From Rheum nobile (taxonomy: Eukaryota; Streptophyta; Magnoliopsida; Caryophyllales; Polygonaceae): 64,000 nt of DNA. Location: positions 4,030,001 to 4,094,000 of the forward strand of contig WOAB01000093.1 of assembly GCA_027886185.1 (NCBI GenBank). Reading direction: 5' to 3'. Under the pieces are notes generated by a model. The model did not search any database and had not been told where the DNA came from. It saw only the letters and a list, made by a program, of their open reading frames with translations. Positions 32,979 to 43,872 of this stretch are shown here, piece by piece; the first letter of the stretch is position 1, and the number at the start of each line of letters is the position of its first letter. The position numbers and the translations under genes were made by a program.

Positions 32979-34352
32979 GAGAAAATTGCGGCAAATCACC
33001 CGTTAAACACGCGATTTTTTATTGGAGTCATCTGCTATAGACGAAATTATTTTTAACCACCAATTATAAGTATTTTGTTAGCGAAGAATCACCCATAAGC
33101 CAAATTTGTATTTTCAGTCAAAATGTGTGAAAAGACGAAAACACACCTCCCTTTTTTAGAAAAAAATATAGGAAATGCCCCAACAATGCAACCCGATAGA
33201 CAACCACTAGTTTCCTCTCTTCTTCTGTGTTCTTGTGAACTCAAATGTCGAGCTTGAAGCTTCCAAAAAACATTGAACAACTTTGCTCTCCTCTCGCATG
33301 TCGGAATCCCTTCCCTCAGATCTCTTCTTTCAGTTCCTTGTTGTCATCTTTCTTGGATCTTACGCAACCGGTGCGCTTGAACTCGTCGTAGCACGAGTTA
33401 TGTTTGAGTAGCGATTTTGGAGGAAGGTTCGAATCGCTCGGAATTCGGTGTGGGAGACGTGTGGAAGAGGGGTTTTATTTGGTTTAATTTTCGATTCTAA
33501 GCTCGATTATGGAACGTTGGAGGTTGAATACGACATTGCAATGCTAGGGAGGAAGTAAATTTATAGGTCATGCTCAATTTCATAGCTTTGGAGCTCGATT
33601 CTGGAACTTTGAAGGTGAAATTCGTTGTGATTAGTACTAATTAGATGAAATTCGTTGTGATTGGAGAGTGGAATTTGGTACCTAATTTGGGTTATTGGAG
33701 AAGTTCAGGTTTAACCAAAAGCAACCAATATTCTCCCCATGGCAACTGATGAAGCGAAAGCCAAAGGCAAGTTTCCTTTTCCACCAGAAACTACACCGAA
33801 GACATCAAATACTTCTCTGGTGACATCGCTCTCTCCACGTTCTATACTCAAATCGATTTGCCGCCCTACGCCTCCCTTCACGACTACTCCCCTGCTCTCT
33901 ACGACGCTCAGAAGAGTGTCGAACTCAAATCATCGGACAAGTATCTGAATTAGAGAAAGTGCTTCTTCTACTACAAAATTTTGGCGATGGAGCTTCCTTT
34001 TTCAAGGACGTCGATGAAATTCGAGAAATTCCGCGGAGGTAATCGTGGAGGTTAGCGAAGATTGGTAAGGTTAAAATGGTTGAACCGGTCCATGTATAAG
34101 ATAATTGGGTTAAAGATGTATAAACTGGTTTGAATATATTTACTAAGGTTCGGATTGGTAAGGTTAAGGTTAATAGGAGGGCATTTTCGTCTTTTCACAC
34201 ATTTGACGAAAAATCTAACGAATTTGGCTCGTGGGTGGTTCTTCGCTAACGAAATGTTTATAATTGGTGACTAAAAATATTTCTTCTATAACGGGTACTT
34301 CCAATAAAAATCGTGCATTTAACGGGTGGGTGGTTTGCCATCATTTTTTCTA
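32979..34352. mobile_element. Long-TIR element, Pack-MULE-like, with captured DNA
   Basis: The two ends are inverted copies about 190-200 bp long with modest divergence. Shared blocks include GGCAAA(T/C)CACCC, accaattataa and gttagcgaagaa(t/c)cacccA, then gtgtgaaaagacgaaaa. Long terminal repeats and gene-like interior DNA fit a Pack-MULE. No transposase is present. I could not confirm a 9-bp duplication; a Helitron end sits three bases beyond the right edge. Confidence 0.78.
33739..34040 (+). pseudogene. Captured gene fragment in the Pack-MULE, unidentified
   Basis: From 33777 a frame reads NYTEDIKYFSGDIALSTFYT then QIDLPPYASLHDYSPALYDA, QKSVELKSSDKYLN and a TAG, and continues in frame with RKCFFYYKILAMELPF. 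Codon use and composition look like a real protein. I do not recognise the family. The overlapping frame from ATG at 33739 is in a different phase. Only one of the two can be original, and the longer protein-like one is shifted relative to the ATG. Confidence 0.5.
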
Positions 34353-34355
34353 ATA

Positions 34356-34396
34356 CTAGGTGGAGCAGCCCCGTGCTTCGCACGGGGAATTTGAAG
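34356..34396 (-). mobile_element. Helitron 3' terminus on minus strand
   Basis: On minus it reads CCCCGTGCGAAGCACGGGG (a perfect 8-bp stem with 3-base loop), ctgctccac, then CTAG followed by T. This is the classic plant Helitron end. The element therefore extends to the right on plus coordinates, but no TC-type 5' end was found with confidence before 35.5 kb. Confidence 0.88.
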
Positions 34397-35511
34397 TTTT
34401 TTGCACGGGAGTTAAAATCTAGTGAGGAAATTTCGTAGAAAGTGGGAGTTATCGTGTGGGAGTGCAATCGAAGATAATTAAATGTCGTTCGATTGTTAAT
34501 ATATTGATAGATTATATTGCATGGGTTGATAAATTATGCGATGCTTGTTGCATCCATACTTAATGGTGGTGACACCAATAGAGGTGTGTGTGATAGTGAC
34601 AGTGTTGCTTGGACTGAAACATATAGATGCATCCTAGAGTTGACTTTATGTTGTTATCGAACATGTGCAAAACCAACTTCTCTAATTATTAATAGCAGTA
34701 AATGTGTTATAGTTTTAACGAGCTTATAACGTGTTCACACAGACTAATTAAATAAAATTTAATAAAGTTAGTATCTCTAGGTTTGTTGAAGAAGTTTTAA
34801 TAAGTTTGTTCTCTTGGATGCAAGGTAGTTTTAATTAATAATTTTTTGTTTTTTCTTTTGGTATTTTGGAATTTTCATCCAATTTAAAACACTAAAAATA
34901 CAATATGTTTTGTAAAAACACGTACATATGACCAAAAAAAGGATTTTATAAATGAAGATAACTATAAGTAGTTTATATTATTGTATGTTTATGCTTGTGT
35001 ATGATTTTAAACTTAGCTGAGTAAATATTTAAATATCTAGTTGAATTAAAATAAATAAGAATTTATAATGCGAAAAAACGATAAAGTAACACATTAAATT
35101 TGTGAGATTAGAAGTATTTTAATGACTCAAAAAGAGATAAGTTTAGATAGACATATAGATTTCTTAAACTATTACTTTATTTTTTTAGAAATCACTTATA
35201 TATATTAAAAATATTAAATAAACCTGTTTTTTCTCATAATTTTGTTGCTTTTATATCTGTGGCCCAAAACTGGCCCTCTTTTATGGGCCGGCCCATTCGT
35301 CTATTTTGATTGATCATAACTTGTAGGGTAACTATAATTCTGAATATAATGAAATCTATTGTAAAAATCAAAGTGTATCATTTTTACATAAGGTAGTAAT
35401 TTTGAGAAAGAAAAGCTATAATCTTGTATAGTTTTCATTTCTCATTCTTTTTTATGAACTCTCCTAAAATGTCATAATATAAAGAGGAAGACTTAAAATA
35501 CATAGCTAAAA
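34397..35511. other. AT-rich interior of the minus-strand Helitron, no gene seen
   Basis: Short frames only (e.g. 34517-34729), without similarity that I recognise. A small GC-rich island lies at 35260-35305 (ggcccaaaactggccc, gggccggccca). Confidence 0.4.
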
Positions 35512-35646
35512 GAGAATCACTACACAAGAAGTCCTAGAGATGAAGAGAAATCCTCTTACAATGTTTTACTAACCTACTTGGGCCTCTCCACAATTTGTGA
35601 CGAGAATCACTACACAAGAAGTCCGAGAGGTGAAGAGAAATCCTGA
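35512..35646. repeat. Direct repeat of ~42 bp, 90 bp apart
   Basis: gagaatcactacacaagaag followed by tcc(t/g)agag(a/g)tgaagagaaatcct occurs at 35512 and 35602 with two differences. The second copy runs into the left arm of the palindrome. Confidence 0.88.
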
Positions 35647-35754
35647 TTTACGTATGAAAGCTCATTGTAAGAATTCATTATAAATTTTATAATATATTAT
35701 TATAAAACTTATAATGAATTCTTACAATGAGCTTTCATACGTAAATCAGGATTT
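35638..35754. repeat. Perfect 46-bp inverted repeat (foldback)
   Basis: The arms are 35638-35683 and 35709-35754. The left arm starts aaatcctgatttacgtatga, and the right arm is its reverse complement with no mismatch by eye. The 25-base spacer is itself partly palindromic (ttttataa..ttataaaa). RNA or single-stranded DNA would form a very stable hairpin. Confidence 0.93.
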
Positions 35755-36654
35755 CAGAATCTCAACATTGATGTTGAGTGTTGAAATAAGATCGAACGTG
35801 TTAGTCCAATTCAAAACCAGAGTTTTATAAGAAATATACTTATCAGTATTGGAGTACTCATTTCGATAGTTGCTTATAAGTAGAAATTAAAGTTAGACGA
35901 CTTAGACTACTAAAGTATACTTATTTTTTACTGTTAAGTATTATTCTAATTTATCACTATAATACTTATCCAATATATTTTATTTATAATTTTTTTAGCT
36001 TAAGATATAATAAATATTTAATATTCTGTTATCGCTACATGCTTTTAGTTAAAATATTTTGCTATAAAAAATTGTAACTTTGAATCTTACGATTCACAAC
36101 CCGATCTTATGATCTAATCCCGAAATCCGTCTCAATGAGTCTATAATAAGTGATCCAACTTTTTTCACTCATAATTGATTCAGTCGTGGAATCCCAATCA
36201 TGATAACCTTGTGCCACACGTCACTTCTCCTAACTGACTTCACCTTTGGCTTCATCCCCGCTAATCTCGTGACAAAATCACCCTACTACTTACAATAAAA
36301 AGGGTTTTTTCACTTAATCACCTTTATTTTAAGTTGTTTGTAAATGTTTATTTTTATTGGAAATTGCCCTTTTTTAATATAGATATTGGTCCCCTTTCAT
36401 ATATGTTAGTCAGTAGTCTTTTGAGTCCGATCTCCTCAAATCCATAATGGCTAACTTTGCATCTTTTGCTTTTTGAAATGTTACAGAATTTATCACTTCT
36501 ATTTTGTAGTCTAAGCTGTTTTTTCCTATTCAAAGACCTATGTGCTTGAACTTCATCACTTCATTTTTATTTTAGTTTTAACTTGAAATTTGATAATCCT
36601 GCTAATAATTAGGGTCATTTCATTCTTATGGTGAGTAGATATTCCTGTTTTGGT
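35755..36654. other. AT-rich spacer, nothing recognised
   Basis: No gene-like frame or clear repeat. Confidence 0.5.
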
Positions 36655-36795
36655 TGTCCTGAACACCATTGTTGCAGCCGCCATGGCAACTACCGTCTCT
36701 GCCACCTCGTATGCTCGTCGGGACGTCGTCATGTCCTCCGGTCGTTGCCAACATTGGTGGTCTGTGTCCCCGTCACCCACGTAAACCATTTTCAA
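36655..36795 (-). pseudogene. Glycoside hydrolase 9 (endo-β-1,4-glucanase) exon fragment
   Basis: The minus-strand frame reads VGDGDTDHQCWQRPEDMTTS, then RRAYEVAETVVAMAAATMVF. Plant GH9 cellulases, which act on cell-wall glucans, have VG(D)G..DH.CW.RPEDM.T.R..Y followed by a SD(L/V)AAETAAALAAAS segment. Here the residues between the Tyr and AET (normally around 10, including the GS(D/E) block) are missing, a small deletion. No other GH9 exon was found nearby. It is a fragment, possibly captured. Confidence 0.72.
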
Positions 36796-36799
36796 AATT

Positions 36800-37412
36800 T
36801 ACTTCTAATCAAGCACTAATTAATTTTACTAAAAACAAATAAATCTCAAAAAAAGATGAAATTTTTATCATCAAATATGAGAAAAGTAATTGACTTAAAA
36901 AATTCAATAAAGCATAAGGCACTTAGGCACATGTTAATTTTTGTTATGAAACTGCACTGAAGTTTCAAGACGTTATTATGTACATTAGATAATTCACATT
37001 ATAGCAAATAGAAAAGCAAACAGTCCATTTCTCATAAGCACATACACCAAAATACATATTGCATGTTATTCTATAGTAATGAAAATATAGATATCAGTCT
37101 TAGATTCTAAGAATCGAAAGGTAAATAGAAACAGTATTTTTAATAGATGTAGCATCTCCTCATCACGTCATTATAGCTCTTTTTTGTCAATTCAAGCAAG
37201 AAATTGTATTTTCTTGTGCTTGCTCTAACTTAAAAGCTATTACTTGACTAATTTAGTTTGCAGTTGGAGGAAGTACATGCTCAATTGAAAGATCTCTCAA
37301 CTGACTTTCAGCTTTTGAATTTTACATACAAAGTAACATATACCATACAAATGTTAATGATAAGTTTCAAAACAAATACCAAGAAGTTACAAGTTTTGGT
37401 GTTTTTCCCCTC
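36800..37412. other. Spacer, nothing recognised
   Basis: AT-rich. A CT/AG-mixed patch near 37260-37320 has no clear coding match. Confidence 0.45.
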
Positions 37413-37413
37413 A

Positions 37414-37478
37414 CTTGAATTTTAGGATTGACTGCACTGGACCAAAAATCTCTTCCTTGGCTATAACCATATCATCCT
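37414..37478 (-). pseudogene. Aldehyde dehydrogenase (ALDH2-type) exon fragment
   Basis: On minus an AG acceptor (atcacag) is followed by DDMVIAKEEIFGPVQSILKF, which matches the (Q)DDMLIA..EIFGPV.(S/Q)ILKFK block around the conserved EIFGPV of ALDH2-type enzymes. A GT donor-like sequence (gtgagg) closes it. The neighbouring ALDH exons are not seen within a few kb. It lies about 0.6 kb from the GH9 fragment on the same strand. Confidence 0.75.
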
Positions 37479-37614
37479 GTGATCCGAAAATTAGTGGGTT
37501 AAGAAGGACTCGAACCTAACCCAACGGATCCTTTATTTTACTAAATAGTTATATGATATTAATTATTTTATTTTATTATAACATTTATTATAACAATCAT
37601 AGGTATGTATTACA

Positions 37615-38102
37615 GGAAAAGGTTCATGTGAGAATGAGTGTTTAGGTGAAAATGTGAAAATGCCGGATGTGCATGGATTTATGACTGTATGTACACGACA
37701 TTAGTAGGTGGAAAATCATGCACATACAGACAAAAATTCATGCACACCTCAAGATGTGCATGGATTTTTGCTTGTATGTGTATAAATTTCTGACTATATT
37801 GTGATTATGTGTAAGTGAAAATTCATGCACATATAAGCAAAAATCCATACACATTACAAAATGTGTATGGATTTTTGCATGTATGTGCATATATTTAAAT
37901 ATATGTACTACGTATGTGATTATATGTAAGTTAAAATTCATGCACATACAAACAAAAGTTCATGCACACCTCAAAATATGCATGGATCTTCGCCTGTATG
38001 TGCATATATTTTTTATATATATGTGATGTGCATGAATTTTTGCCTATATATGTATATTTTCACGTTCTTACCTAAGTGTACTTTATCACCAGATCCGCAT
38101 CC
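37615..38102. mobile_element. MITE made of three palindromic tandem units
   Basis: The ends share an imperfect inverted repeat (GGAAAAGGTTCATGTGAGAA and GGATGCGGATCTGGTGATAA, both leading to a GTGAAAAT block). Inside, three units (starting near 37718, 37825 and 37940) each fold on themselves: the words atgcacatac..gcaaaaatccatgcaca and their reverse complements face each other across about 10 bases. Frames here only read these repeats. Confidence 0.75.
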
Positions 38103-38606
38103 TATATTACATTACATGGGAAGATATCTTTAAAAGCCATATATAAATATATATACCTCCACATTTGAGAAGACAGTAGGTTTCAAGTTGGAAGTGTCGT
38201 CCTGGTGGCGTGGTTCGGTGCGCCTCTTATAGGCACATAAGGCAAGCAACGTCACGTTCAAGCAAATTCATCATCATCTACAAGCCAACACATGGTTTAT
38301 TAAAGTCTTATAACACGGCCACATAGCTGATGATAAGGATACAATTCTACTCATGTAAATAACTAATGCAGTAAGGGTAAAAAGATTACTACTTACAACC
38401 ATATATTCAACGGAGAAAAAAACAAAGAAAAGTAACAAAAAAGAAAACAATAAATGATGATAACCAATAGAATAAAGACAGATAAGCAATTTACAATAAC
38501 ATGCATTCTATTTAGCAGACACGCTATCATCTAGAGGGAGAAATTTATTCAGCACATGAAGGGGCACTCCATGATGACACCTATAAAAAAGTAGTACATG
38601 TCTCTT
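38103..38606. other. Spacer, nothing recognised
   Basis: A slightly GC-rich patch (38175-38265) has no coding match that I can name. Confidence 0.4.
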
Positions 38607-38754
38607 AAGCATGACAACACGTAGGCAATTTACATGCAAAATTAAGGGAAGGCAAACTCCCGCTTTTATGTATTAAGGATAAGCATGACAACACGTAGGC
38701 AATTTACATGCAAAATTAAGGGAAGGCAAACTCCCGCTTTTATGTATTAAGGAT
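38607..38754. repeat. Exact 74-bp tandem duplication
   Basis: Copies at 38607-38680 and 38681-38754 start aagcatgacaacacgtaggc and end gtattaaggat. They look identical. Just beyond, 38772-38800 (gatggtttgccactattttc) resembles the outer end of the long-TIR element at 34352. Confidence 0.92.
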
Positions 38755-39183
38755 ATTTCTATCCAAGCTAGATGGTTTGCCACTATTTTCTCTAATTTAT
38801 TTCTATCCAAGCTAGTACTGTATTACAGAGTACTTGATCATTGTTGCTATTTTAATAGCATACACAATCACATATTTAAGTGAGAATCAATATTCACGAG
38901 TTTATGAGAAGACCAATAGAGTTACATTAAATATTAACAATGTTTAGTTTTTTAGTGTCGCTTTCATTGATGTTAAGAACTCAACACTACGATTAAATGA
39001 TATTGTATGATTTTCTAACTAGCATATACCCAAACATGGGAGAAAATTTCTATCAAATTTTATCCATCCACTTACAAATATAAGAGGACACAATACATCA
39101 TACATGTATGGTATAAATATGCAGTAATCCAATCCAATTCTTTGATGGATACATATCATAAATATTCATTAACTCAATTCTGA
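38755..39183. other. AT-rich spacer
   Basis: Nothing else recognised. Confidence 0.45.
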
Positions 39184-39643
39184 TAGTCTCTCCGTTCATA
39201 ATCATATTTTTTTCTTTTAGACTTTCTCACACATAGAAAAAAATTCTTTTATATCAAAATATCCGTAGTCCAAAAAAAAAGAAAATTAGAGTATTAAAAA
39301 ACTAAATAAAAAATTAGAGTAAATGAATAAAACATCGCTCAAAAAAATGAAGAAAACAAATAAATTTGGTAAATAGTGTCCAAATATCTAATATAACAAA
39401 TAAATATAAATAAAGCTGCTTTTTTAGTCTATTTTCTAAGGGCATACGTTAAAACTTCTTATTTTAGCAATTTTTTTATTTTAAAATCCTTTAAAAAAAT
39501 ATTAAAATCTTTAAAATGATAACACATAATCAAGATTTTATAAAATGAGGTGTTTTACCTATATTTTTAGGGTATAAGTTAGAAATATCATAAATAAAAT
39601 TTTGAGTAAACAAAAACAACTAAAATGAAACGGGGAAAGTATA
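39184..39643. mobile_element. Stowaway/mariner-like MITE, degenerate
   Basis: The left end reads AGTCTCTCCGTTCATAATC, and the right end on minus reads TACTTTCCCCGTTTCATTTT. These are diverged forms of the ACTCCCTCCGTTTC terminus. The interior is very AT-rich. Borders are approximate. Confidence 0.55.
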
Positions 39644-40188
39644 TTGAAAACAAATCCTCCTGACATTTTAACACCAAAATGACTAATTAAAACAAACGCA
39701 ACAAATTAATAAGGGTCTAGCTAGCTAGCTAATAAGGTCATCGAACATCATCAAGAAAACTCTTTATTTTATGACTTTTGTGTGGTACATAGTTTCAAAA
39801 CATTAAGTGTTTTTCACATATTTCGACTGTCTGTGGCAACTTTCGACGCACTTTCGTACATCACAGTTGTTAAAATGCGGGAATAAATTGCTACCGTTTA
39901 AAGAAGCAATAGCCCTTAGCCAAACCTACAACATTGACCTATGTCTATCGATCTTTAACTTGTTGATTAACAACAACAACAACCCAGTGGATTGATCCGT
40001 CTGCGACGGATGTCTAGGAGAGTTAAGATGGTTCCATCCGAACCCCAAGACTAGTCGGGTGGATGTATCCTCGAACGACCCACTAAAAAGAACGAGAATG
40101 GAAAAATGAGTATAAAGGGAACCGAAATAGAGAAAAAGAGAAAAATATGTAGAAGAGATTCATAGCGCCACATGGATTTCCTGTCCGA

Positions 40189-40581
40189 CTAACCCTCTGT
40201 AATGCGAATCATATCCCTCCAAAAAGACTTGTCCTGAGCCATAGACGTTGTGAGAGACAAAAAGGTGAGGTCTTTTCTAATGACCTCCATCCAATTCTTC
40301 TTAGGTCTCCCTCTGCCCCGACGAAACTGTACTGTCGCTAACTCCTCACATTTGCGCACAGGCGCATTAGTAGGCCTCCTCTGCACGTGCCCAAACCAAC
40401 GTAGTCTAGATTCTCGCAATTTAACCTGAATAGTAGCCACTCCAACTTTTCCCCGGATAACTTCGTTTCGGATTCTATCTAGCCTCGTGTAGCCACACAT
40501 CCAGATTAGCATCCTCATCTCTGCTACCATCAACCTCTGCTCTTGCGCCTTAGTTATCGGCCAACATTCTGCACCATACAA
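40189..40581 (-). pseudogene. RTE LINE C-terminal domain
   Basis: YGAECWPITKAQEQRLMVAE, MRMLIWMCGYTRLDRIRN, LRWFGHVQRRP and GRPKKNW form the conserved C-terminal block of RTE-type ORF2. The block follows RT in the element and its function is not settled. The frame is intact to its stop at 40189 but separated from RT by a stop near 40585. Confidence 0.9.
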
Positions 40582-41894
40582 AAGGGTTGGTCAGATCACT
40601 GTCGAAAAGAATTTTCCTTTTAGCTTGAAAGGAACCTTCTTGTCACACAACACTCCAGATGCCCTTCTCCATCTGAGCCAACCCGATTGAATTCTATGTT
40701 GTAAATCCGCGTCAATACCTCCGTTACTCTGCAAGACCGAGCCGAGGTACCTGAAACTCTCTCTCTTCTGTACAATATGCTCCCCCAACATCACGTCAGA
40801 CTCCTCCTCTGCCACTGGACCAAAACTGAACTCTATATACTCTGTCTTCGCTCGACTAAGCTTGAATCCCTTTGTCTCCAAAGCATTCCTCCACTCCTCC
40901 AATCTTGTGTTAACCCTTGCTCTGGATTCATCAACCAAAACAATATCATCAGCGAAAAGCATACACCAAGGGACCTCCCTCTGCAAGTTGCTCATCAAAA
41001 CATCCATCATAATCGTGAACAGAAAAGGGCTTAACGCCGACCCTTGGTGCAACCCCACTTTCACCTGGAAGTAAGCAGAATCACCCCCTAGTGTGCAGAC
41101 ACTGGTCTCTGTGTCCTCATACATATCCTTCAAAATCCTAATAAACGTTCCTGAAATCCCTTTAGCCTCTAAGCAATCTCATAGAAGGTCTCTAGGCATT
41201 CTATCATAGGCCTTTTCAAATCAATAAAAATCATGTGCATATTCTTTTTCCTCTCTCTGTAAAGCTCTATAAGGCGTCTCATCAGATGGATAGCTTCCGT
41301 CGTCGACCTGCCGGGCATAAAGCCAAATTGGTTCTCCGAGATGCTGACTAACTCTGTCAACCTCCTGTCGATAACCTTTTCCCAAATCTTCATAGTGTGG
41401 CTAAGGAGTTTGATCCCCCTGTAGTTGCCACAAAGTTGCACATCTCCCTTGTTCTTGTAGACTGGCACCAATCTACTGCGCCGCCACTCAGCCGACATCT
41501 TTGAAGTCTTAAGTATCACATTGAATAATGCGAAGAGCCATTCCAAGCCCTTAGTCCCCAAAAACTTCCAGATCTCCACCGGAATCTCATCTGGACCTAC
41601 AGACCGTTTGTTCTGCATCCTCTGCAAAGCAACCTTAACTTCTCCTTGGGAAATACGGCGACATAGGGTACTATCGGTTGGAATCCTGAAGTTAAGAGTA
41701 CTTGCAGGATATGAGAAACCCTCGTTCAGTAATCCGACAAAATACCTATGCCGCCTATCCTTGATCTTCACATCCTCTACCAAAACTTGTCCATCCTCAG
41801 CCTTAATGCAACGCACTCTATCCAAGTCCTTATGCTCTCCCGCTCTAACCTTAGCCAGACAATACAAAACTTTCTCACCACCCTTCTCATCCAA
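40582..41894 (-). pseudogene. RTE LINE reverse transcriptase
   Basis: From 41894 down: DEKGGEKVLYCLAKVRAGEH, PDEIPVEIWKFLG, NYRGIKLLSHTMKIWEKVID and ENQFGFMPGRSTTEAI. Then, after a frameshift near 41200 (the IDLKKAYDR-type block is broken) come KVGLHQGSALSPFLFTIMMD and the catalytic FADD box (MLFADDIVLV; YADD is usual), then KTEYIEFSF and RYLGSVLQSNGGID. At least one frameshift and one stop make it inactive. Confidence 0.92.
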
Positions 41895-42099
41895 GGCATT
41901 ATAAACGTGCTGATTAAGGCTTCGTTCGGTATGACTTAACGAGGAGCTTATTTGGGCTGATTTGAGACAATAAGCCCATATGGCTTAAGCAGTGGGTTTT
42001 GGGCCGTTCGATATAGACACGATTTATGGGGGCTTATTTGGACTTATTTTGACTGAAATTCATGGAAAAATATCAGCTTCCCATTCCAACTTACGGACT

Positions 42100-42700
42100 T
42101 ATCTGAGCCAACTTATCAATTCAATTCCAACATTTGCCCTTTCTCTCTCCCCGACATTCCTCTCTCGTTTTTATTCATCTTCCTCCTCTCTCGTTGTTCT
42201 TCATCCTCCTCTCGATTTTCTTCCTCCTAACACCGGTCTCCTCCTCGCATTGGTCTTACTTCTTCCTCGTCGTGATTCTTCCTCCTCGCGCTTCTTCCTC
42301 CTCGCCGATATCAGCAACAACTCGGGGTTTAGGGTTTCGAAGAACTTCGAAGATCAACGTATCGCACTAGTCTTGCTTCTTCCTCCTCGTTATCTGGGGT
42401 TCAGGTATGTTTCTCCCTCCTTTATCTCCTCTTCTTTGTCAATCTTCGACATCTATTGTTTGCTAACCAACTGGACATTGCTAGGGTTTTTGATACTTGT
42501 TGATGTGAGCTCGATCAAATTCACAGAGGTTGGGGTTCATGTTTGGTCCTTCCTCCTTCACCTCTTCTTCTTTGTGAATCTTTGACTTCTAGGGTTTGCT
42601 AACCAACTCGTTATTGCTAGGGTTTTTTTATACTTGTTGATGTGAGCTTAGAAGATCACAGTTGAAGAACATATGTCAATCTGCGACTTCTAGGGTTTGC
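42100..42700 (+). other. CT-rich 5'UTR/intron-like block inside the Harbinger-like element
   Basis: The stretch is rich in tcttcctcctc and contains ggttcag|gtatgt, a splice-donor-like junction near 42404. A 197-codon frame (41992-42585) starts in the terminal repeat and is Leu/Ser/Phe-rich. It looks like translated CT-rich UTR, not a gene. Words tagggtttgctaaccaact and gagctt/gagctc..cacag recur at 42455-42540 and 42590-42660, a diverged duplication. It may be captured gene 5' DNA. Confidence 0.4.
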
Positions 42701-43210
42701 TAATTTGGTTAAATTTGGTTATTTGTCTCGCATATTTTTGGTTGAATCTAATATGTTGATGTTAACTACAAGACGGCCCTGAAACATTTAAAAGAAGATC
42801 GGGTGAAGAAATTTGAGTATTGTTTACCATGTATGGTCTTACACTATCATGTTAAGCTTTATTATATCATTAAGTTTTAAGGCATTACAAGTTGGAACTT
42901 TCAGTTATCTAGTTTGGATAGATGAACCAATTTATTCTGTTTAAGCGTGGAATAGATTACCTGATTGGCTTATCAACTTGATTGTTCTGATCAACATGTT
43001 TCTTGGGCAGATTTCTATAACCCTTTACAAGAAGAGGAAGTTGAACAGAGCACTGTTGTTGATTTTTTTTTTTCCATTGAGCCTAAGCCAGTAAGTGTTG
43101 TATGTTGGTTTAGCTTGATTGTAAGATTATAATGTGTTCTGTTTTCTCACAGAAATTCCATTATGCTATTCTTGTAGGTTTTCTGTGAATTTGATTGGGA
43201 GCTGGATGAA

Positions 43211-43538
43211 GTTGAGGTATTTTAATTGGTGTATCATTATTACATTTAAGTTCTGGTTCTTATGTCCATGAATTTTGGTGCACAATGGGCTTTACCTCAA
43301 AAGATACTAATTAAAAATATTGTGGGTGATGTTGATTTTGGGTGATGTTGGATTTATTATATTTGTGGTGTACTGTTGAGGTATTTTAATTGTTGTATCA
43401 TTATGACATTTAAGTTCTGGTTTTTATGTCCATGAATTTTGGTACACGATGGGCTTTACCTCAAAAGATACTAACTAAAATATATTGTGGGTGATGTTGG
43501 ATTTATTATATTTGTGGTGTATTGTTGATTTTGGATTC
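43211..43538. repeat. Tandem duplication of ~164 bp
   Basis: gttgaggtattttaattg occurs at 43211 and 43375. The two copies share most of their length (e.g. tttatgtccatgaattttgg, then gggctttacctcaaaagata) with scattered differences. Confidence 0.88.
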
Positions 43539-43872
43539 GATCATATACTTTCACTCTTCTTCAAGCTTTTTCAGTGTTTTCTTGAAGCAGTTGAATTGTC
43601 ACAAAGTTGGTAGTGTGTGATTCATAGCCTGAAATATGCCCTTTACATGCATACTTCTCTTTGAGATGATTGTATGCTAATTATGTTGGTTATATTATCA
43701 TTTAATGTCTAATGTGATTGATCATAATTCTTGTATTGTAACCTTAGGGGATACATATACATTTTATGCTTAAAAATTGCTTTATATAAGTAATTCAATA
43801 TTACAGATTAATGGATTCATGTATTAACCATCTACTATGTTGTTGTAAATTTTTTTCATGAATTAACATTCA

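Larger units (their letters stand above)
39966..41914 (-). mobile_element. RTE-clade LINE, 5'-truncated
   Basis: Three broken frames on minus cover the RT and the C-terminal domain. The element ends on minus in a GTT-type microsatellite (39971-39985), as RTE LINEs do. The 5' side is cut by a Harbinger-like element at 41918, and I did not find the LINE continuing at 44324, so it was probably already truncated. Confidence 0.88.

Noticed and set aside
37615..38102. CRISPR-like array of repeated ~60-bp units
   Set aside because: Only three diverged, self-complementary units with non-unique spacers in a plant MITE; no cas genes.
41992..42585. 197-codon Leu/Ser/Phe-rich frame that could look like a membrane protein
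   Set aside because: It starts inside a transposon terminal repeat and reads CT-rich UTR-like DNA; no family features.
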